From assembly GCA_035556195.1 (NCBI GenBank), contig DATMFK010000017.1:124001-188000 (forward strand): a stretch of DNA of 64,000 nucleotides, written 5' to 3'. This stretch comes from G016756615 sp035556195 (GTDB taxonomy: Bacteria > Pseudomonadota > Alphaproteobacteria > Rhizobiales > Rhizobiaceae). Position 1 is the first letter of the stretch. The number at the start of each line of letters is the position of its first letter. The notes under the pieces were generated by a model that saw nothing but the letters and a program-made list of their open reading frames with translations, searched no databases and had not been told where the DNA came from. The position numbers were made by a program, and so were the translations under genes. Of the stretch, positions 42,842 to 50,831 are shown in pieces.

Positions 42842-43938
42842 AAGCCCGTCTCCGCTCCCTGCTCGAATCCTTGATGCTGACCCCGGGTCTGTCGGGGCAC
42901 GAGGATCGCGTGCGCCGGCTCATCGCCAAGGAGCTCTCCGACCTTCCGCTACGGATGCACGTCGATACGCTCGGCAATCTTATTGCCACGCTGGAGGGCG
43001 ACAAGGGCGCGCCTTCCGTGATGCTCTTCGCGCATACCGACCAGCTCGGCTTCATCGTTCGCAAGATCGAGGCGAACGGCCTCGTCCGCATAGAGCGTCT
43101 CGGCGGCATTCCGGAGAAGGCTCTTCCTGCCCAGGCAGTGCTTTTCTGCGTCGGCGAGGGGCGGGATGTCCACGGCGTCATCGCCAACAAAAGCCATCAT
43201 GCCACGCCGGCCGAGGAGAAGTACAAGGTCACCCCTTATGCGGAGCTCTTCATCGATGTCGGCGCCGAAACGGCAGAGGAGGCGAGGAAACTCGGCATCG
43301 AGATCGGCACCCCGGTCGTCTACGCTCCGCGTGTCATCCATCTCAACGAGAACAGGCTGATCGGGACCTCGGTCGACGACCGCGCCGGTTGCGCCGTGGT
43401 GATGGAGGTTGCGCGCCAGCTCGCCCAGGGCGGCCAGCGGCCGACCGTTCATTTCGTCTTCGCCGTCCTGGAGGAATTCAACCTTCGCGGCGCGATGGTG
43501 GCGGCCCAGGCGATCAAACCGGATATCGCCATCCAGCTCGATCTGGCCCTCAACTCCGATACTCCGGACATGGCACATCGCGGCGAGGTCGAACTCGGCG
43601 GCGGCCCAGCGATCAGTCTCTATTCGTTCCATGGACGGGGCACGCTCAACGGAACGATCCCGCATCCGGCTTTGCCGAAGCTTTTCGCCGATGCGGCGGA
43701 GAAGGAGGGGATTCCCTTGCAGCGCACCGCGCATACGGGCGCTCTGACGGACTCTTCCTACGTGCAACTCGTCAACCAGGGTGTCGCATGTATCGATGTC
43801 TGCTTCCCTTGCCGCTATACCCACACGGCACTCGAAATGTGTGATCTGCGGGACCTCGTCGGCCTGACCGAGCTTCTGGTCTCCGCGATCCGCCGCATCG
43901 ACTCCAACTTCAGCCTCGATCGCGATCTATACACCTGA
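42838..43938 (+). CDS. M42-family metallopeptidase-like protein (SgcX/FrvX type)
   Basis: 366 residues with the M42 glutamyl-aminopeptidase/endoglucanase-like fold. Metal and catalytic residues are in FAHTDQLGF (His, Asp), SVDDRAGCAVVMEVA, FVFAVLEEFNLRGAMVAA (Glu pair), IQLDLALNSDTPDM and the late CFPCRYTHTALEM histidine. Relatives SgcX, FrvX and YpdE sit in sugar-transport operons with unknown substrates; others are cobalt or zinc aminopeptidases forming dodecamers. Translationally coupled at both ends (ATGA with the permease, TGATG with the kinase), so it is an integral part of this pathway. Confidence 0.88.
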   Translation: MKARLRSLLESLMLTPGLSGHEDRVRRLIAKELSDLPLRMHVDTLGNLIATLEGDKGAPSVMLFAHTDQLGFIVRKIEANGLVRIERLGGIPEKALPAQAVLFCVGEGRDVHGVIANKSHHATPAEEKYKVTPYAELFIDVGAETAEEARKLGIEIGTPVVYAPRVIHLNENRLIGTSVDDRAGCAVVMEVARQLAQGGQRPTVHFVFAVLEEFNLRGAMVAAQAIKPDIAIQLDLALNSDTPDMAHRGEVELGGGPAISLYSFHGRGTLNGTIPHPALPKLFADAAEKEGIPLQRTAHTGALTDSSYVQLVNQGVACIDVCFPCRYTHTALEMCDLRDLVGLTELLVSAIRRIDSNFSLDRDLYT

Positions 43939-45452
43939 TGCAATACTATCTCGGCATCGATATCGGGACCTTCGAGTCCAAGGGCGTCCTGGTCGACGCG
44001 ACCGGGCGGATCGTCGCGACGGCCGCGCGACCGCACAAGATGCTCGTGCCCCAACCCGGCTGGGCCGAGCACGACGCCGAACGGGACTGGTGGCTCGAAT
44101 TCTGCTCGATCAGCAAGGAGCTGATCGCCTCAAGCGGCGTGGCGCCGGCCGCCATCCGAGCGGTCGGCGCCAGCGGCATCGGGCCCTGCATGTTGCCTGT
44201 CGACGCAGATGGAATCCCGCTGATGAATGCGGTGCTCTATGGTGTCGATACCAGAGCGGCGCTCGAGATCGAGGAACTGACCGCCGAGATCGGCGTCGAC
44301 GAACTGGTCCGCAGCGGCGGCAACGCGCTCACCTCGCAGTCCGTCGGTCCCAAGATCGTCTGGCTGAAGAAGAATCGGCCGGAACTCTACGAAAGAACCC
44401 ACAAGGTTCTGAATTCCTCCTCCTTCCTGATACATCGGCTGACCGGCCGCTACGTGATCGACCACTATTCCGCCTGCAGCTCGAGTCCGCTGTATGACGC
44501 ACGCACCCATAGCTGGACGGACCGTTATGCCGAACGCATCATCGCGCCGGAGCGCCTGCCGAATCTTCTGTGGACCACCGACATCGCCGGTACAGTCAGC
44601 CGGGCGGCTGCCGATGCCACGGGGCTTGCGGTCGGAACGCCGGTGACGGCCGGCACGATCGATGCCGCCTCGGAGGCCGTCAGCGTCGGCGTGATGGATA
44701 CCGGCGAGATGATGATGATGTACGGGTCGACCATGTTCATCATTCTCGTCACCGACAAGCGGGTCGAGGATCCCCGTCTCTGGTATGCGCCTTGGCTTTT
44801 CGAGGGGCAGCACGCCTGCATGTCCGGTACTTCGACCAGCGGGACGCTGACTCGCTGGTTCCAGGAACAGTTCGCCCGAGAGCTTGAACCCCAATCGGCA
44901 CTGCGCCAATTGGCGGCCGAGGCGGAGACGTCGCCGGCGGGTGCGAAAGGCGTGGTGGTGCTTCCCTACTTTTCGGGAGAGCGGACACCGATCCACGATC
45001 CAGCTGCCAAGGGAATGATCTTCGGCCTCGACCTGACCCACAATCGAGCGGATATCTACCGTGGCGTCCTGGAGGGCGTGGCTTATGGGGTCAACGACAT
45101 CATCGAGACCTATCAGGCCGCCGGGGCGCCGCTCCGCAAGATCGCAGCCGTCGGCGGCGGCACCAAGAACCGCGTCTGGTCCCAAGCCATCTCCGACGTG
45201 ACCGGCTGGCGCCAGGCGGTGCGGGCCAAGACCATCGGCGCCGCCTTCGGCAACGCCTTTCTCGGCGCGGTCGCGGTCGGCGATGCCAAACGAGAAGACA
45301 TCCAGATCTGGAATCCGGTTGAGCGCGACATTGAGCCGGACGCGCGCAATCGGGCCATCTACCGATCCGGCTACAAGACCTTCAAGAAGCTCTACGCCAG
45401 GACGAAAGACCTGACGGCCGAGCTTCGAGCTAATCCGCAAGAACCTGCTTGA
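43938..45452 (+). CDS. FGGY-family carbohydrate kinase
   Basis: ATP-dependent sugar or polyol kinase, 504 residues. The N-terminal ATPase lobe has LGIDIGTFESKGVLVDATG and GWAEHDAERDW. The probable catalytic Asp lies in the LYGVDTRAALEIEELT block. The C-lobe has MYGSTMFIILVTD, LPYFSGERTPIHDPAAKGMIFGL and the adenosine-binding AVGGGTKNRVWSQ. It resembles xylulokinase/LsrK-like branches but substrate cannot be set. It phosphorylates either the imported sugar or an oxidised derivative, and its product may be the DeoR effector. The ATG shares one base with the M42 stop. Confidence 0.92.
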   Translation: MQYYLGIDIGTFESKGVLVDATGRIVATAARPHKMLVPQPGWAEHDAERDWWLEFCSISKELIASSGVAPAAIRAVGASGIGPCMLPVDADGIPLMNAVLYGVDTRAALEIEELTAEIGVDELVRSGGNALTSQSVGPKIVWLKKNRPELYERTHKVLNSSSFLIHRLTGRYVIDHYSACSSSPLYDARTHSWTDRYAERIIAPERLPNLLWTTDIAGTVSRAAADATGLAVGTPVTAGTIDAASEAVSVGVMDTGEMMMMYGSTMFIILVTDKRVEDPRLWYAPWLFEGQHACMSGTSTSGTLTRWFQEQFARELEPQSALRQLAAEAETSPAGAKGVVVLPYFSGERTPIHDPAAKGMIFGLDLTHNRADIYRGVLEGVAYGVNDIIETYQAAGAPLRKIAAVGGGTKNRVWSQAISDVTGWRQAVRAKTIGAAFGNAFLGAVAVGDAKREDIQIWNPVERDIEPDARNRAIYRSGYKTFKKLYARTKDLTAELRANPQEPA

Positions 45453-45498
45453 ACGCCATGGTGGCGGGCAGGGGCAAAACGAAAGGGCAGGAGTCAAT

Positions 45499-46497
45499 AT
45501 GACGTTCAATTTCAAGAAGATGGCGATCAGCGCGGCGCTTGGTGCGTCTCTGCTCGGCAGCGCCGTCGCCTTCTCCAACGCGCAAGACGCCAAGCACACG
45601 ATCGTTACCGTAGTGAAGCTCTCGGGCATCGCCTGGTTCAATCGTATGGAAGAGGGCGTCAAGCAGTATGCGGCCGACACGGGTCAGAACGCCTCGCAGG
45701 TCGGGCCTGCTTCGGCGGATGCCGCTCTCCAGGTGCAGATGATCGAGGATCTGATCGCCAAGAAGGTCGACGCAATCACCGTCGTGCCGAACTCTCCCGA
45801 AGCGCTCGAGCCGGTGCTGGCAAAGGCCCTTGCGCAGGATATCAAGGTGGTCGGGCATGAAGGCTCGAGCCTGAAGAACGTCACTTATGACGTCGAGGCG
45901 TTCGACAACGCAGCCTACGGCGAGCATCTGATGGAAGCACTCGCGCAGGCGATGGGCGGCGAGGGCGAATACGCGGTGTTCGTCGGCCACCTCACCGCCA
46001 AGACCCATAACGAATGGGTCGACGCGGCGATCGCCTACCAGAAGCAGAAATATCCGAACATGAAGCTCGTGACCGACAAGCTCGAGAGCAACGAGCAGCA
46101 GCAGACCGCCTACCAGAAGACCAAGGAACTGCTGCGCACCTATCCGAACCTGAAGGGCATCCAGGGCTCGGCTGGTGAGGATGTGGTCGGCGCCGCCCTG
46201 GCCGTCGAGGAAGCTGGTCTGACCGGTAAGGTCTCGATTGTCGGTACCAGCCTCGTCTCGGTTGCAGGTCCCTACCTGGAGACCGGCGAAATCAACATGA
46301 TCTCCTTCTGGGATCCCGCGAAGGCAGGCATCGCAATGAACAAGGTCGCGGCCATGGCGATCGAAGGCAAGCCGGTGACCGACGGCATGGATCTCGGCGT
46401 CGAGGGTTACAACAAGATCCGTCTCGACGGGAAGGTGATCTACGGCCAGGCCTGGGTCGACGTGACCAAGGACAATATGGGCGACTACGAATTCTAA
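45499..46497 (+). CDS. Sugar ABC transporter substrate-binding protein (RbsB/LsrB type)
   Basis: Periplasmic receptor, 332 residues, signal peptide ending near AFSNAQD. CUT2 features: VVKLSGIAWFNRMEEGVKQYA with a Lys where LsrB binds AI-2, QMIEDLIAKKVDAITVVPNSPEAL, GHEGSSLKNVTYDVEAFDN and SAGEDVVGAALAVEEAGLTG. Such proteins are often labelled AI-2-binding by databases, but only the Lys could be matched here; the other LsrB ligand residues were not confirmed. AGGAG precedes the ATG. Followed by a hairpin inside the operon. Confidence 0.9.
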   Translation: MTFNFKKMAISAALGASLLGSAVAFSNAQDAKHTIVTVVKLSGIAWFNRMEEGVKQYAADTGQNASQVGPASADAALQVQMIEDLIAKKVDAITVVPNSPEALEPVLAKALAQDIKVVGHEGSSLKNVTYDVEAFDNAAYGEHLMEALAQAMGGEGEYAVFVGHLTAKTHNEWVDAAIAYQKQKYPNMKLVTDKLESNEQQQTAYQKTKELLRTYPNLKGIQGSAGEDVVGAALAVEEAGLTGKVSIVGTSLVSVAGPYLETGEINMISFWDPAKAGIAMNKVAAMAIEGKPVTDGMDLGVEGYNKIRLDGKVIYGQAWVDVTKDNMGDYEF

Positions 46498-46520
46498 GCT
46501 GTGGGGCCAGCCCTATCATC

Positions 46521-46550
46521 GCGGTCGCCGGCCATTGCGTTGGCGGCCGC
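46521..46550 (+). terminator. Intercistronic hairpin behind the RbsB-like gene
   Basis: GCGGTCGCC, 12-nt loop, GGCGGCCGC: a 9-bp stem with one G-T pair, between the binding-protein stop and ATPase start. Same arrangement as at 5968; probably lifts binding-protein expression above the ATPase. Confidence 0.45.
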
Positions 46551-46563
46551 AGCCGGAGAACTC

Positions 46564-48075
46564 ATGACAGAAGAGACAAGCGATAAATCGCCCGTTCTGC
46601 AGATGCTCGGCATCCGCAAGGCCTATGGGCGCGTGCGGGTTTTGGAAGAGGTCAGCCTCTCACTCGTTCCGGGTGAGGTGCGGTGCCTGGCGGGGGAGAA
46701 CGGCTCGGGCAAGTCCACGCTGATCAAGATACTTTCCGGCGTTATCGCGGCCGATACCGGGACAGTCGAGATCGCCGGCAAGAGTGGCGGCGACGCCAAG
46801 ACGGCCATCGCCGCGGGACTTTCCGTCATCTATCAGGACTTCTCGCTGTTTCCGAACCTGTCGGTGTGGGAGAATGTTGGATTTCTCGCCGCGGTCACCG
46901 CGGGTGATCGATGGCATCGGCGCCGATCGCGCCGCGCTCTCGCAATCGAAACATTGAAGCGCATGCAGGTCGAGATCGATCCGGACATGCCGGTCGAGCG
47001 CCTGCCGGTCGCTTCGAAGCAATTGGTGGCCATCGCGCGCGCCCTCGCAAACGATGCGCGCATCATCGTCATGGACGAGCCGACCACGGCCCTGACACGA
47101 AGCGAAGTGGCGCGGCTTCTGGACATTGTAACGGCGCTCAAGGCCCAAGGCGTGGCCTTCCTGTTCGTCAGCCACAAGATCGAGGAAGTGTTCGCGGTCT
47201 GCGATTCCATGACCGTCCTGCGTGACGGACACGTCGTCGCGGAAGGCCCGATCGGTGAGTTCGATTCGGCTCGCCTCGTGGAGGCGATGACCGGCCGTTC
47301 GGTCGACAACCAGCGCTTGGCTCGTCAGGATATGGGGTCCGCCAAGCCATTCCTTTCCACGCGCGGCCTGGGGCGCCGCGGCGAATTTGCAGATGTGGAT
47401 ATGGACCTCAGGCCAGGCGAGATCGTTTCTGTGGTCGGCCTGCTCGGGTCCGGCCGCACCGAGTTGGCATTGACGCTCTTCGGCTATCTCTCCCCGGATG
47501 TGGGACGCATCGAGATCGACGGCGAGGCCGTGGCGTTCGCCAGCCAGAACGACGCCATCGACCGGGGGATCGCCTACGTGCCCGAGGATCGGCTGAGCGA
47601 GGGGCTTTTCCTCAGCCAGCCCATCCGCGACAATATCGTGGTGTCCAGCCTGGAGAAGGATACCGTCGCCGGGCTGGTCGACACGGCGAGCCTGGTGCGG
47701 CGCGCCCGGGAGGCGGTCAAGAGACTGCGCATCAAGACGCCGGACGTGACGCCGTCGGTGGCGACGCTTTCGGGCGGCAACCAGCAGCGTGTGGTCCTGG
47801 CGCGCTGGATGGAACGCAATCCGAAACTGATGATCCTGAATGGGCCGACCGTCGGCGTCGACGTTGGATCCAAACGTGAGATCCACGAGTTGCTGGTGAC
47901 GCTTAGCAGGAGCGGAACCGCCATCATGGTGGTCACCGACGACATCGGCGAGGCGATAGCCCTCTCGGACAAGATCCTGGTGATGGTTCGCGGCCGGATC
48001 ACCGGCAGCTTCGAGGCGGCGCAGATCGACGAGGACCGCCTCTACGAAGAGGTCGTGAAGGAGGGCCGCTCATGA
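46564..48075 (+). CDS. Sugar ABC transporter ATP-binding protein (RbsA/LsrA type, tandem domains)
   Basis: 503 residues with two ATPase domains. Domain 1: Walker A GENGSGKST (44-52), Walker B IIVMDEPTTALT (167-178), but a degenerate signature LPVASKQ (147-153). Domain 2: GLLGSGRTEL (292-301) instead of a true Walker A, intact signature LSGGNQQRV (402-410), and LMILNGPTVGVD (422-433), where the usual Asp-Glu of Walker B is Asn-Gly. So one composite ATP site is complete and the other looks inactive, an exaggerated form of the asymmetry known in RbsA/MglA. The ATG at 46564 has GGAGAA upstream. Overlaps the next permease by ATGA. Confidence 0.92.
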   Translation: MTEETSDKSPVLQMLGIRKAYGRVRVLEEVSLSLVPGEVRCLAGENGSGKSTLIKILSGVIAADTGTVEIAGKSGGDAKTAIAAGLSVIYQDFSLFPNLSVWENVGFLAAVTAGDRWHRRRSRRALAIETLKRMQVEIDPDMPVERLPVASKQLVAIARALANDARIIVMDEPTTALTRSEVARLLDIVTALKAQGVAFLFVSHKIEEVFAVCDSMTVLRDGHVVAEGPIGEFDSARLVEAMTGRSVDNQRLARQDMGSAKPFLSTRGLGRRGEFADVDMDLRPGEIVSVVGLLGSGRTELALTLFGYLSPDVGRIEIDGEAVAFASQNDAIDRGIAYVPEDRLSEGLFLSQPIRDNIVVSSLEKDTVAGLVDTASLVRRAREAVKRLRIKTPDVTPSVATLSGGNQQRVVLARWMERNPKLMILNGPTVGVDVGSKREIHELLVTLSRSGTAIMVVTDDIGEAIALSDKILVMVRGRITGSFEAAQIDEDRLYEEVVKEGRS

Positions 48076-49091
48076 ATTCCCGTCTTTCACGGCGTCTTGC
48101 CACACCCCAGGGCGTGGTCTTCATGACTGCGCTGGCTTTCGCGATTGTGCTTGGCCTCCTGAACCCCGCCTTCTTCTCGACCGCGAGCCTGATCGACATC
48201 CTGCGCAATTCGCTGGTGACCGGTATCTTCGCGCTCGGCGTGATGATGGTTCTGGCTTCCGGCGGGATCGACGTCTCCTGCACGGCGATCGGCGCGTTCT
48301 CGATGTATGCCACAATGAAGATCGTGCTCGGCCTTGACGTCGACGTTCCGATCTTCGGTTTCTTCCTGCTCAGCGCGCTGATCGGAGCGGGGCTCGGACT
48401 GTTCAACGGACTGCTGATCGGCGGTCTCGGCCTGCCGACCCTGATCGTGACGCTCGGCACGTTGAGTCTGTTTCGCGGCGCCCTGCTTACCTTTATCGGG
48501 ACCACTTACATCACGGCCGTGCCAAGGGAGATCATCTCATTCTCCAGGCAGGTCCTGGTGCGTATGGAGAATGCGGCGGGCCAGATGGTCTCGCTGCCGA
48601 GATCGTTCCTGGTCTTCGCCGGTGTCGCGGCGATCGTGGCAATCGTCATGAACCTGACCCTGTTCGGGCGGAAGATCTACGCCATCGGTGGATCGGAAGA
48701 AGCGGCCGAACGCATTGGGATCAAGATCAGGCGCGTCAAGGTCCTGATCTACGTTCTGGCCGGTGCGATCGCCGGGCTCGCCGGCATGACACATGTCACG
48801 CTCTCGCGCATGGCCAACCCCTTTGACCTCGTCGGCATGGAGCTCAACGTCATCGCCGCGGTCGTGCTCGGAGGCGCCCGCATCACGGGTGGGCACGGCA
48901 CGGTGACGGGCACCCTGCTCGGGGTCTTCGTGATCACCATGATAAATACGACCCTGTTGATGGCCGGTGTTCCGTCTTTCTGGCAGAACGTGGTAATCGG
49001 CTGCCTGATCGTCGTGGGCACAGGCCTGCCGATCGTCATAGAACGCGTCTCCCGTCATCGCCAACGCATAGCGCGACCGCTCGGCGTCTAA
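48072..49091 (+). CDS. Sugar ABC transporter permease (RbsC/LsrD type), second copy
   Basis: 339 residues, eight to ten helices from GVVFMTALAFAIVLGLLNPAFF. CUT2 blocks: MMVLASGGIDVSCTAIGAFSMYA, GLFNGLLIGGLGLPTLIVTLGTLSL, GIKIRRVKVLIYVLAGAIAGLAG and LGGARITGGHGTVTGTLLGVF. It differs clearly from the 41858 permease, so the channel is likely a heterodimer. Coupled to the ATPase gene by a 4-nt overlap; dhaK follows 19 nt later. Confidence 0.92.
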   Translation: MNSRLSRRLATPQGVVFMTALAFAIVLGLLNPAFFSTASLIDILRNSLVTGIFALGVMMVLASGGIDVSCTAIGAFSMYATMKIVLGLDVDVPIFGFFLLSALIGAGLGLFNGLLIGGLGLPTLIVTLGTLSLFRGALLTFIGTTYITAVPREIISFSRQVLVRMENAAGQMVSLPRSFLVFAGVAAIVAIVMNLTLFGRKIYAIGGSEEAAERIGIKIRRVKVLIYVLAGAIAGLAGMTHVTLSRMANPFDLVGMELNVIAAVVLGGARITGGHGTVTGTLLGVFVITMINTTLLMAGVPSFWQNVVIGCLIVVGTGLPIVIERVSRHRQRIARPLGV

Positions 49092-49110
49092 GTTCGGAGG
49101 AGTATGAGCA

Positions 49111-50106
49111 ATGAAGAAGATCCTGAACAACCCCGCCGACTATGTCGATGAGATGCTCGAAGGCATGGTGGCGGCGCATCCCGAGCACTACTCGCAGCCC
49201 GTGCCGCGGGTGATCGCGCGGGCCGGTGGCGCGACGAAGGGCAAGGTCGGCATCGTCACCGGCGGCGGCTCCGGCCATCTGCCCGTGTTCACGGGCTATG
49301 TCGGCAAGGGGCTGCTCGACGCCTGCGCGATCGGCAACGTCTTCGCCAGCCCGTCGGCCGAGCAGATGGCCGACGCGATCCGGGCCGCGGATGGCGGGGT
49401 CGGGGTGCTGCGCCTCTATGGCAACTATGGCGGCGATGTCATGAACTTCGACATGGCCGGCGAGATGGTCGAGATGGAGAACGACATCCGCACCACGACC
49501 GTGGTGCTCGCGGACGACGTCGTGTCCGCCCCGAAGGAGGAGGCCGCCAAGCGTCGCGGCGTGGCCGGCATGGTCTACGCCTTCAAGATCGCCGGCGCGC
49601 ATGCCGAAACCGGTGCCGATCTCGACGATGTCACCCGTATTGCCCAGAAGGCCGCCGATGCCTGTCGCTCCATCGGCATGGCGCTCACGCCCTGCACCAT
49701 ACCCCAGGCGGGCAAGCCGACCTTCGAGATCGGCGAGAACGAAATGGAGATGGGCATGGGCATCCATGGCGAGCCCGGCATCTGGCGCGCCGAGATCCGG
49801 CCCGCCGACGCCATCGCCGACGAGATGGTCGGACGGCTCATTGCAGACCAGCCGCTCGCAAAGGGCGACCGCATCTCGATCCTGGTGAATTCGCTCGGTG
49901 CTACGCCGGCCGAAGAGCTGTACATCCTCTACCGTCACGCCAAGAAGCTTCTCGACGAGATGGGCGTGGAGATCGTGATGCCGCTGGTCGGGCGCTACGC
50001 CACCTCAATGGAAATGACCGGCGCGACCATCACGATCATCAAGCTGGACGATGAGCTCGAGCGCCTGCTTAAGGCGCCGGCCGAATGTGCCTTCTGGCGT
50101 GTGTGA
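49111..50106 (+). CDS. Dihydroxyacetone kinase subunit DhaK-like protein
   Basis: 331-residue substrate-binding subunit of a DhaK-type kinase. The GGGSGH motif (51-56) and the substrate-linking His219 in MGIHGEPGI are present; this His forms a hemiaminal with the ketone of the substrate in E. coli DhaK. GNYGGDVMNFDMAGE and ADDVVSAPKEEAAKRRGVAG are further family blocks. DhaK relatives act on dihydroxyacetone, erythrulose, apulose and other short ketoses. DhaL follows 7 nt later. A DhaM phosphotransfer subunit is absent from the window, so ATP may be used directly; that is inference. Confidence 0.92.
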   Translation: MKKILNNPADYVDEMLEGMVAAHPEHYSQPVPRVIARAGGATKGKVGIVTGGGSGHLPVFTGYVGKGLLDACAIGNVFASPSAEQMADAIRAADGGVGVLRLYGNYGGDVMNFDMAGEMVEMENDIRTTTVVLADDVVSAPKEEAAKRRGVAGMVYAFKIAGAHAETGADLDDVTRIAQKAADACRSIGMALTPCTIPQAGKPTFEIGENEMEMGMGIHGEPGIWRAEIRPADAIADEMVGRLIADQPLAKGDRISILVNSLGATPAEELYILYRHAKKLLDEMGVEIVMPLVGRYATSMEMTGATITIIKLDDELERLLKAPAECAFWRV

Positions 50107-50113
50107 GGCCAAG

Positions 50114-50704
50114 ATGACGATCGACAGCACGACGCTTTCGGCCGCCCTCGGCCGCATTGCGGCAAGAACGGCTGATGCCTCGGCCGAGCTTTGCGCGGCC
50201 GACGGCGCGTTGGGAGACGGTGATCTCGGCATCACCGTCTCGAAAGGGTTTTCGGAAGCCGCGGCGGCGACCCTGCCGGAGGATTTCGGCATGGCCCTGC
50301 TCGAAGTCGCGAAGGCTTTTCAGCGCGTTTCGGCATCGTCTTACGGCACGCTCGTGGCAACCGCGTTCATGGCGGCGGCCAAGGCGACCAAGGGCAAACG
50401 TTCTGTCGACGCCGCGGAGCTTCCCGGACTTGTCGTCTTGGCGCGCGACGCCATGATGGCACGGGGCAAGGGCTCGCTCGGCGACAAGACAGTGCTCGAC
50501 AGCATCGACGCCATCGCCAAGGCCATCGATGGGGCTTCTCCCGACACGATGATCGGCAAGGCTGTTACGGCCGCCCAGGATATTGTGGAAGAATACAAGG
50601 CCAAGCCCAACAAGCTCGGCCGGGCGCGGATGTTCGGCGACAAGAGCGTGGGCCTCGTCGACCCCGGCCAGCTGGCGTTGCTTCGCATCGTGGAAGGTTT
50701 GTGA
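50114..50704 (+). CDS. Dihydroxyacetone kinase nucleotide-binding subunit DhaL-like protein
   Basis: 196-residue helical barrel that holds ADP/ATP through two Mg ions. The metal motif D-GALGDGDLG (Asp30, Asp35, Asp37) is intact. The Ser-rich FQRVSASSYGTLVATAF block replaces the usual GGTSGPL-type loop, so the nucleotide-contact loop is unusual. The C-terminus has AAQDIVEEYKAKPNKLGRARMFGDKSVGLVDPG, where the family normally has GRASYLGERSIGHQDPGA. It works with the DhaK-like subunit just upstream and ends the operon, before a hairpin. GAGG precedes the ATG at 50114. Confidence 0.9.
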   Translation: MTIDSTTLSAALGRIAARTADASAELCAADGALGDGDLGITVSKGFSEAAAATLPEDFGMALLEVAKAFQRVSASSYGTLVATAFMAAAKATKGKRSVDAAELPGLVVLARDAMMARGKGSLGDKTVLDSIDAIAKAIDGASPDTMIGKAVTAAQDIVEEYKAKPNKLGRARMFGDKSVGLVDPGQLALLRIVEGL

Positions 50705-50710
50705 CAGCCG

Positions 50711-50729
50711 CCCCGGCGTTCCCCCGGGG
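50711..50729 (+). terminator. Hairpin ending the sgc-like operon
   Basis: CCCCGG, 7-nt loop, CCGGGG, followed by TGAAACTCCTTTCCT; 6 bases after the dhaL stop. Moderately strong terminator candidate separating the operon from ispH. Confidence 0.5.
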
Positions 50730-50831
50730 TGAAACTCCTTTCCTCCGATCCTTGCTTCGGCATTAGCCTTCTCCCTTGACAGGGAGGGGCTAGGGCCATC
50801 ATTTCGGGCACGCTGAAACGATCGGGAAATC

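Noticed and set aside
44130..45680. 516-codon minus-strand frame opposite the FGGY kinase
   Set aside because: Shadow of a well-supported kinase gene; no domain and no ribosome site.
45499..49091. Reading the RbsA/B/C-type transporter as an AI-2 (Lsr) importer
   Set aside because: Only one AI-2-contact residue could be matched, and lsrR, lsrF and a dedicated lsrG are missing; neighbours point to another sugar.
50776..50805. TTGACA at 50776 as the full ispH promoter
   Set aside because: No -10 with acceptable match at 16-18 spacing, so it is mentioned only in the ispH entry.
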